Below the pieces are notes generated by a model. It saw only the letters and a list, made by a program, of their open reading frames with translations. It did no database searches and was not told where the DNA came from. Of a DNA stretch of 64,000 nucleotides, positions 59,039 to 64,000 are shown piece by piece; position 1 is the stretch's first letter, and every line of letters starts with the position of its first letter. Origin of the DNA: Streptacidiphilus fuscans (GTDB taxonomy: Bacteria > Actinomycetota > Actinomycetes > Streptomycetales > Streptomycetaceae); assembly GCF_015690355.1 (NCBI RefSeq), contig NZ_JADPRT010000020.1, positions 62,001 through 126,000 of the forward strand, read 5' to 3'. The position numbers and the translations under genes are program-made.

Positions 59039-59920
59039 ATGATCGTTGTGACCGGATCCACCGGGAACGTCGGCCGCCCGCTGGTCGCCACCCTCTCCGC
59101 CGCAGGCGCGAAGGTCGTGGCCGTATCGCGGCGCGAACAGCCGACGGACCTCCCGGACGGCGTCACCCATGCCCGTGCCGATCTGGGCGACTTCGAGAGC
59201 CTGCGCCCGGTCCTCGACGGCGCGGAGGCGCTCTTCCTCCTGCTGGCGGGCGAACTCAACGGTCCGGGCGAGCCCGCCGACGCGCTGCTCACCATGGCGC
59301 GCGAGGCCGGCGTCCAGCGGGTCGTCCTGCTCTCCTCGCAGATCAACGAGACCCGCCCGCTCGCCCTCTCCCACGGCAGGCTGCGGGAGTTCGAGCAGGC
59401 GGTACGCAACTCCGGCCTGCAGTACACGATCCTGCGCGCGGGCGGGTTCGCCTCCAACGCCTACGCCTGGGCGGAGACGGTCCGCGAGCAGCGCACCGTG
59501 TTCGCCCCGTTCGCGGACGTGGCACTCCCGGTCGTCGACCCGTCGGACATCGCGGCCGTGGCCGCCACCGTCCTGAGCGAGGACCGCCATCACGGACGCA
59601 CCTACGTCCTGACCGGTCCCGAGCCGATCACCCCGCGCGAGCAGGCCGAATCCCTCGCCGCCGCCCTCGGCGAGCCGGTCGCCTTCGTCGAACTGACCCG
59701 CGATCAGGCCAGGGAGCACCTCGCCTCGTTCATGCCGGAGGAGGTCATCGACGGCACCCTCGACATCCTCGGCCACCCCCTCCCGCAGGAACAGCAGGTC
59801 AGCCAGGACGTCCGCCGCGTCCTCGGCCGCCCTGCCCGCCCCTTCTCCGCCTGGGCCGCGGCCAGCCTCCCGGCGTTCGGTGCGGGGCTCAGGCCGAAGT
59901 TCCCTTCCGCGGAAGGGTGA
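59039..59920 (+). CDS. NmrA-type NAD(P)-binding protein
   Basis: 293 aa atypical SDR: VVTGSTGNVGRPLVATL at residues 3-19, Arg-containing VSRREQP suggesting NADP, LLSSQINETRP, GLQYTILRAGGFASNAYAW and VVDPSDIAAVAATVL. Members are NAD(P)H-sensing or quinone/azo-reducing proteins (QOR2-like) and commonly sit opposite an HxlR gene. AAGGAG precedes the ATG at proper distance. Redox-stress role inferred. Confidence 0.85.
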   Translation: MIVVTGSTGNVGRPLVATLSAAGAKVVAVSRREQPTDLPDGVTHARADLGDFESLRPVLDGAEALFLLLAGELNGPGEPADALLTMAREAGVQRVVLLSSQINETRPLALSHGRLREFEQAVRNSGLQYTILRAGGFASNAYAWAETVREQRTVFAPFADVALPVVDPSDIAAVAATVLSEDRHHGRTYVLTGPEPITPREQAESLAAALGEPVAFVELTRDQAREHLASFMPEEVIDGTLDILGHPLPQEQQVSQDVRRVLGRPARPFSAWAAASLPAFGAGLRPKFPSAEG

Positions 59921-59971
59921 TCGGGCAACAGGTCTGACCTGACGCCTGGCGACCGGCCTCCGGCCCGTGAC

Positions 59972-59977
59972 TAGCGT
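59972..59977 (+). promoter_or_regulatory. -10 hexamer TAGCGT before the COG1470-like gene
   Basis: TANNNT hexamer exactly 6 nt before the GTG start, no Shine-Dalgarno; fits a leaderless transcript beginning the three-gene set. Confidence 0.45.
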
Positions 59978-59983
59978 CCCGGT

Positions 59984-61537
59984 GTGAGCATCTGGACTTC
60001 CCTCGAGCCTGCGTCCACCACCGTGGATCCCGGCGGCACGGCCCTCGTGCGCCTGCGGGTGCGCAACACCGGCGACATCGTCGACGAGTACCGCTTCGTG
60101 CCGGTCGGCGCCGTCGCCCCCTACGTGACCGTCGAACCCGCCACCCTCAGGCTCTACCCAGGGACCACGGGGACCGTCGAGCTCCGCTTCGCGCCACCCC
60201 GCACTCCGGACGCCACGGCCGGTCCGAACCCGTACGGCATCCAGGTCGTCCCGAGCGAGCACCCGGAGGCGACCACCGTCCCCGAGGGCAACCTCACCAT
60301 CACCCCCTTCACCGAGCTGCGCGCCGAGTTGGTGCCGCACACGGTCCGCGGGCGGTTCCGCGGACGGCCGGTGCTCGCGCTCGACAACCTGGGCAACACC
60401 AGGGTCACCGCGTCCGTGGCCGGCGGTGACAACGGCGACCAGCTGGCGTTCGAACTCCACCCGGCATCGGTGCAGATCGAGCCCGGCCGGGCGGCCTTCG
60501 TCAAGGCGACGGTCCGGCCCCAGCGCGTCACCTGGCTCGGCCGCAAGGAGAACCGGCCTTTCCGGCTGACGGCGCAGCGGTCGGGGGCCGAGAGACTCCC
60601 TGTGGACGGGACTTTCGTGCAACTGGCGGTGCTCCCGCGCTGGTTGGCGACCGTATTCAGCCTGGTCGCCGGACTCGCCGTCGCCTGTGTGGCACTGTGG
60701 TTCGCCTACGCGCCGCATCTGCACAGCCTGGCGCGGCCACTGACCCAGTCGGTGGCCGCGACCACCCTGCCCGCAGCCGCGCCTTCAGGCCTCGCGTCGG
60801 CCACCGGTGGCACGCCGGGGTCGACGCCGGGCGCTCCGGCCGCCTCCCAGGGCGGGTCCGGCGGTTCGGCCTCCGGTGGCACGGGCGGCGGATCCGGCGG
60901 TGGAGGCGGCGCGGGCGGCGGAGGTGGCGGGGGCAGTAAACGGGCCGCGCCGCGCGGCCCGTTGCCCTTCCGCGCCGGGGACGGGCCGAACCTGTTCGTC
61001 GAGTTCGCCCAGGACCGGCTGATGGGTGACACCGACCGGACCATCGGCGTCATGGACCCGGCGACCGTCGCCGCGATCGCCCAGTTCCAGCAGACCGACG
61101 ACCGGATGTACCACGGTCAGACCGTCAGGAGCGACGGCCTCGGCAACCTCGGCCGGGCCACCATGACCGCGCTGCTCACGGCCCACTTCGGGTCGTCGGC
61201 GCCGTCGCTGCGGCCCGGCGACGACAACTCGGACGTCGTGTGGCTCTACAACGCGGTGATCTGGGGCAGCAACGCCGACTTCAGCACCAGCGACGTGAAC
61301 AAGACCGCCCCGCTCACCCAGGACAACATCGAGTACCTGATGCGCGGCCCGTACCCCGGCCAGGCCTTCGACGGCGCGGTCCAGGGCGCGCTGCGGTTCT
61401 ACCAGCGCGACGTGGGCATCCCGGTCACCGGCCAGGCGGACGCCGCGACCTTCGCGGCGCTGCACGCGGGGCGGGTCGTGGCACAATCCGCTCCCGGCAC
61501 GGTCTCCGCGACCAACTGGCCGCCTCCGCCCAAGTAG
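59984..61537 (+). CDS. Membrane protein with COG1470-like N-terminal domains and C-terminal peptidoglycan-binding domain
   Basis: 517 aa, GTG start. The N-terminal about 215 residues are two Ig-like beta-sandwiches (ASTTVDPGGTALVRLRVRNTGDIVDEYRF; RGRPVLALDNLGNTRVTASV; IEPGRAAFVKATVRP), the COG1470 layout, without a signal peptide and therefore cytoplasmic. A membrane helix is at about 220-243. A Gly/Ser linker (about 280-325) includes long glycine runs. The external part ends in a peptidoglycan-binding repeat (FDGAVQGALRFYQRDVGIPVTGQADAATFAAL). From memory, proteins of this type are called hydrolytic proteins in Streptomyces and some sit in contractile-injection-system clusters; no such genes are here. 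The trypco2 gene starts 11 bp later, so they are co-transcribed. Confidence 0.7.
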   Translation: MSIWTSLEPASTTVDPGGTALVRLRVRNTGDIVDEYRFVPVGAVAPYVTVEPATLRLYPGTTGTVELRFAPPRTPDATAGPNPYGIQVVPSEHPEATTVPEGNLTITPFTELRAELVPHTVRGRFRGRPVLALDNLGNTRVTASVAGGDNGDQLAFELHPASVQIEPGRAAFVKATVRPQRVTWLGRKENRPFRLTAQRSGAERLPVDGTFVQLAVLPRWLATVFSLVAGLAVACVALWFAYAPHLHSLARPLTQSVAATTLPAAAPSGLASATGGTPGSTPGAPAASQGGSGGSASGGTGGGSGGGGGAGGGGGGGSKRAAPRGPLPFRAGDGPNLFVEFAQDRLMGDTDRTIGVMDPATVAAIAQFQQTDDRMYHGQTVRSDGLGNLGRATMTALLTAHFGSSAPSLRPGDDNSDVVWLYNAVIWGSNADFSTSDVNKTAPLTQDNIEYLMRGPYPGQAFDGAVQGALRFYQRDVGIPVTGQADAATFAALHAGRVVAQSAPGTVSATNWPPPPK

Positions 61538-61548
61538 ACGAGGATCCG

Positions 61549-61839
61549 ATGGAGTTCGACGGAATGGAACTGTCCGAGGCCATCGCCGCGGTGCGTTCCG
61601 GCTTGAGCGCCGCCCAGCAGGCGGGCCTGCAGTCCGACCTGCGGTTCCGGGTCAAGGAGGTGGTCCTCGACCTGGGTCTGGAGATGCACCGCACCAACAG
61701 CGGCTCCGGCTCGGTGAAGGCGTACGTCTTCTCCGGCGAGGCCCGCCACGAGGGCGGCACCGCGCACACCCACCGGATCACGCTCACCTTGGAGATCGAC
61801 GACGAGGGCGGTGGCGAGCAGCTCTCGCCGCCGAACTGA
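61549..61839 (+). CDS. Trypco2 (trypsin-co-occurring) domain protein
   Basis: 96 aa, a single domain: ELSEAIAAVRSGLSAAQQAG, LRFRVKEVVLDLGLEMHR, then a beta-hairpin region ending HTHRITLTLEI. This is the trypco2 pattern, a small domain that accompanies trypsin-like or effector proteins in actinomycete conflict systems and often stands alone. GAGGA precedes the ATG. The acidic C-terminal tail (DDEGGGEQL) is not part of the domain. No protease gene adjoins it here; the partner is the membrane protein upstream. Confidence 0.75.
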   Translation: MEFDGMELSEAIAAVRSGLSAAQQAGLQSDLRFRVKEVVLDLGLEMHRTNSGSGSVKAYVFSGEARHEGGTAHTHRITLTLEIDDEGGGEQLSPPN

Positions 61840-62039
61840 CTCACAGTCAGTCTGGCTCAGGGGCGGCACGATTGCCCAGGTCACACCGCCACAGCGTGAC
61901 GGATCGAGAACTTACGGAAGTCTTCCGCCCTGCCCTCACCGATGGATCGGACCCGCTGCGCGGGTGACGATGGTCCTGTCGACCTCGACTCAGCGCGGAG
62001 GTCGGACGCTGGTCGGGAAGTTGGTCGGAGGGGGCAGTC

Positions 62040-62684
62040 ATGTCGGCTTCATTGGACACGGCGGAGGCCGTGGTCCCGGTCGTGGTCTACGCGTCGGATC
62101 CGATCTCGTCGGTCGGCGCCCGTGGCCAGCTGATCGGGCAGTCGACGGTCGAGGTGGTGGACGCGGCGGGCTGCCCGCCCGGGACGGTGGCCGTGGTGCT
62201 GACCGAGTCGCTGGACGAGGCGACGGTCCGCCGGCTGCGGCAACTGCGCGCGGACGGCACCCGGGTGGTTCTGGTCGCCGCGCTGCTGCGGGAGGCGGAA
62301 CTGCTGCGGGTGATCGAGTGCGGGGTGGGCACGATCGTCTGGCGTCACGAGGCCACGGGCGCGCAGCTGCGCCGCGCGGTACTGGCGGCCTCGCGCGGCG
62401 ACGGAGACATGCCGTCGGACCTGCTCGGCAAACTGGTCGCCCAGGTCGGCGCCCTCCGCCGCAGCGGCCCGGACCACCTCGCCGCCCCGGCGGCCGGACT
62501 GGCCCCGCGCGAGGTCGACGTGCTGCGGTTGGTCGCGGAGGGGCTGGACACGGCGGAGATAGCCAGTCGGCTCTCCTACTCCGAACGCACCATCAAGAAC
62601 CTGATCTACGGCCTGACGAACCGCCTCAGACTCCGCAACCGCGCCCACGCCGTCGCCTACGCCCTCCGCGAGGGCTACTTCTGA
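62040..62684 (+). CDS. LuxR-type regulator with pseudo-receiver domain
   Basis: 214 aa. The LuxR helix-turn-helix at about residues 155-210 (APREVDVLRLVAEGLDTAEIASRL, YSERTIKNLIYGLTNRL) is intact. The N-terminal about 120 residues align with a receiver fold (VVVYASDPISSVGARGQL, GTRVVLVAALLREAELLRVIECGVGTIVWRHEA), but the strand that should carry the phospho-acceptor Asp reads VAVVLTESL. It therefore cannot be phosphorylated in the usual way and no kinase is needed. GGAGGGGG precedes the ATG. It may regulate the two genes upstream. Confidence 0.82.
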   Translation: MSASLDTAEAVVPVVVYASDPISSVGARGQLIGQSTVEVVDAAGCPPGTVAVVLTESLDEATVRRLRQLRADGTRVVLVAALLREAELLRVIECGVGTIVWRHEATGAQLRRAVLAASRGDGDMPSDLLGKLVAQVGALRRSGPDHLAAPAAGLAPREVDVLRLVAEGLDTAEIASRLSYSERTIKNLIYGLTNRLRLRNRAHAVAYALREGYF

Positions 62685-62710
62685 CCTGCCCCGACGGTGC
62701 TGCGTGCAGA

Positions 62711-62772
62711 ATGCGCGGGCTCCCGTCCGAGCGGAGTCGATGGAGAGACTCCCCGGACCGAACCCCGCGCAT
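62711..62772. terminator. Nested hairpin between convergent luxR-type and bcp genes
   Basis: The outer arms ATGCGCGGG/CCCGCGCAT pair perfectly. Inside them GTCCG pairs with CGGAC, and at the apex GGAGTC with GACTCC around an 8-nt loop. The element fills the gap between two convergent genes and is the likely bidirectional terminator. Confidence 0.6.
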
Positions 62773-62798
62773 CCCGTGCCGTCCAGGGCGACGGCCCC

Positions 62799-63263
62799 CT
62801 ACCGAGCGGCCGGTCCACGCTCGCGCAGGGCCTCAAGGGCCATGTCGGCATGCGTGTTCATGTTCAGCTCGCTCTTGATCGCCTCGATCAGCCGGAAGTC
62901 CGTGTCGATGACGAAGGTCTTGCGCTTGGCGTTGAGCGGACCCCAGCCCCGGCGCGCGTCGAAGAGGCCGGCGACCTTGCCGTCGGGGTCGGACAGCAGC
63001 GGGTAGTCGAACGAGTGCCGCTCGGCGAACTGCTGCTGCTTCTCCGGCGCGTCGGGGCTGATGCCCAGACGCTGCGCACCCACGGCCTTGAACTCCGTGG
63101 CCAGGTCGCGGAAGTGGCAGGCCTCCTTGGTGCAACCGGGGCTCATGGCCGCCGGGTAGAAGAACAGCACCACGGGGCCCTGGGCGAGGAACTCGCCCAG
63201 GGACCGGGGCGTTCCGGTCTGGTCGGGCAGGGTGAAGTCGGGGACGAGGTCGCCGATGTTCAT
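62799..63263 (-). CDS. bcp: Bcp/PrxQ-type peroxiredoxin
   Basis: 154 aa. Thioredoxin-fold thiol peroxidase: VPDFTLPDQTG, VVLFFYPAAMSPGCTKEACHF with the peroxidatic Cys in PGCT and a possible resolving Cys five residues on, LGISPDAPEKQQQFAERHSFDYPLLSDPDGKVAGLF. It reduces peroxides using thiols. The usual P-x-x-x-T-PGC reads AAMSPGC here, a common variant. AGGAG precedes the ATG. Confidence 0.92.
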   Translation of the reverse strand: MNIGDLVPDFTLPDQTGTPRSLGEFLAQGPVVLFFYPAAMSPGCTKEACHFRDLATEFKAVGAQRLGISPDAPEKQQQFAERHSFDYPLLSDPDGKVAGLFDARRGWGPLNAKRKTFVIDTDFRLIEAIKSELNMNTHADMALEALRERGPAAR

Positions 63264-63329
63264 CTGATTGCTCCTGTGTTCGTGCTCTGCTGACGGGCTG
63301 CTGACGGGCTGTCCACGGCCTGGCAGCGG

Positions 63330-63740
63330 TCAGTGCCCGGCCGTCGAGCGGGCGGCGTTCTCGATCAGGTCGGTGACCTGCGTCGGGTTGGTCACCATCG
63401 CGAAGTGCGAGCTGTTGACCTCCACCGTGTGGGAGTGGGGGCGCTGGGCCTCGAAGCGCTCCAGCACCGGAGGGATCGCCTTGTCGCCGGTGGCCACCAG
63501 GGCCCAGCTCGGCACAGTGTGCCAGGCCAGGACGGCGCGGAAGTTGGCCGGGTTGACGTACAGGTCCGCTCCGCCGGCAACGGGGAGCGGTCGCAGCGCT
63601 GTCTGCACCTGCGGGCCGGGGAACTGAGGCGCTGTCGGTGGCCAGGCCGCGCAGCGGGTTGGCCGCGGCGACGACCGTGTGGCCGTCGCGCCGGAGGCGC
63701 TCGGTGGCGCTCGGTGACGCTGCTCCAGGCGGCTTCGACG
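63330..63740 (-). pseudogene. Decayed alpha/beta hydrolase gene
   Basis: The 3' part (63330-63608) codes a normal alpha/beta-hydrolase C terminus: PLPVAGGADLYVNPANFRAVLAW, LVATGDKAIPPVLERF and the catalytic-His end EVNSSHFAMVTNPTQVTDLI. Upstream, on the same strand, recognisable pieces continue in shifted frames: AWSSVTER, then RLRRDGHTVVAAANPLRGLATDSA, then FPGPQVQTALRPLP. A 10-bp tandem duplication (GGCGCTCGGT at 63696-63705 and 63706-63715) shifts the frame between the first two, the stretch between ATDSA and FPGPQ is deleted, and the N terminus with the start is missing where it meets the SDR gene. The intact gene would be about 230 codons. Not functional. Confidence 0.75.
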
Positions 63741-63745
63741 GCTCG

Positions 63746-64000
63746 TCAGAGGGTAGGGAGAAGGCCTCCGTCGATCGAAACAGTGATGCCGGTGAGGTAG
63801 GAGGCGCGCGGGGAAGCGAGGAAGGCGATCAGCTCCGCGGCTTCTTCGGGCCGTCCGGGGCGGCCGAGCGGGGCAGCGAGGCGCTGGTGGAACTCCTTGC
63901 GGATGGTGTCCAGGTCGCGGCCGGTGCGTTCCGCCGCCTCCCGCAGGCTTGCCTCAACGGCGTCGGTCTCGATGACCCCAGGCATGACCGCGGTGACGCG
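63746..64000 (-). CDS. Short-chain dehydrogenase, C-terminal part (runs off the window)
   Basis: The last 84 codons of an SDR gene whose frame stays open to the window end. It shows RVTAVMPGVIETD (the usual post-catalytic segment), a variable helix, PLGRPGRPEEAAELIAFLAS and SYLTGITVSIDGGLLPTL, the canonical C terminus. The Rossmann motif and the Ser-Tyr-Lys triad lie outside the window. It reads toward the decayed hydrolase, whose 5' end it appears to have replaced. Confidence 0.85.
   Translation of the reverse strand, partial: RVTAVMPGVIETDAVEASLREAAERTGRDLDTIRKEFHQRLAAPLGRPGRPEEAAELIAFLASPRASYLTGITVSIDGGLLPTL

Noticed and set aside
59984..62684. Contractile injection system cluster
   Set aside because: No sheath, tube, baseplate or ATPase gene is present within the window; only the association of related proteins with such clusters is recalled, so it is kept as a hypothesis.
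1..64000. CRISPR array, prophage, integrase, transposase or tRNA-linked attachment site
   Set aside because: No regularly spaced repeats, no phage or recombinase motifs and no tRNA-like cloverleaf were found on either strand; the short tandem repeats listed lack spacers.

Overview
The window is very GC-rich, uses many GTG starts and 4-bp ATGA overlaps, and encodes a Ku/LigD-type end-joining set, a class E sortase substrate (LAATG), CYP125 and FadA5 homologues, and an intergenic repeat of a kind I recall from Streptomyces genomes. This points to an actinomycete, most likely Streptomycetaceae (Streptomyces, Kitasatospora or Streptacidiphilus-like). The genus cannot be fixed from the sequence alone. 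I see no rRNA, tRNA, CRISPR array, transposase or phage gene.

Layout. 0-11 kb: a small membrane-anchored protein, then a minus-strand operon for branched or terpenoid acyl-CoA carboxylation (AtuA-like protein, carboxyltransferase, biotin carboxylase/BCCP, acyl-CoA dehydrogenase, TetR). It is followed by a divergent pair, fadA5 (minus) and cyp125 (plus), homologous to the cholesterol side-chain genes of mycobacteria, with KstR-like sites between them. 11-21 kb: housekeeping and accessory genes: a DHA2 exporter with a C-terminal MarR-like domain, a peptidoglycan-binding membrane protein, a GDT1-family exporter behind a yybP-ykoY (Mn2+) riboswitch, aldo-keto reductase, DUF1697, Ogt, ROK kinase, a His-rich methyltransferase, an F420-type NADP reductase and PadR. 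21-30 kb: a sugar ABC importer (SBP, MalF-type, MalG-type) in one operon with an unrecognised 691-aa enzyme and a secreted ricin-lectin protein, divergent from a ROK repressor. 30-37 kb: an MFS exporter, an ABC-2 exporter, a lone NarL-type regulator, and the three-gene end-joining island (ligase, Ku, primase-polymerase).

37-53.5 kb is the most coherent block: a divergent locus for L-fucose. The minus arm carries GntR, a secreted beta-helix protein and an RbsABC-type importer. The plus arm carries a complete non-phosphorylating route (aldo-keto reductase, lactonase, L-fuconate dehydratase, SDR, FAH-type hydrolase, mutarotase). That route ends in pyruvate plus L-lactate, and the same operon contains lutABC, which would oxidise the lactate.

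53.5-64 kb: a zinc-ribbon protein, a sortase-anchored surface protein, a sugar-lactone oxidase divergent from a TetR gene with a striking double operator, a PAP2-like protein, an HxlR/NmrA pair, a three-gene set (COG1470-like membrane protein, trypco2-domain protein, LuxR regulator with a pseudo-receiver), Bcp peroxiredoxin, a decayed alpha/beta hydrolase and the 3' part of an SDR gene running off the window. Several genes without a Shine-Dalgarno have a -10-like hexamer 6-7 nt before the start codon, suggesting leaderless transcripts.
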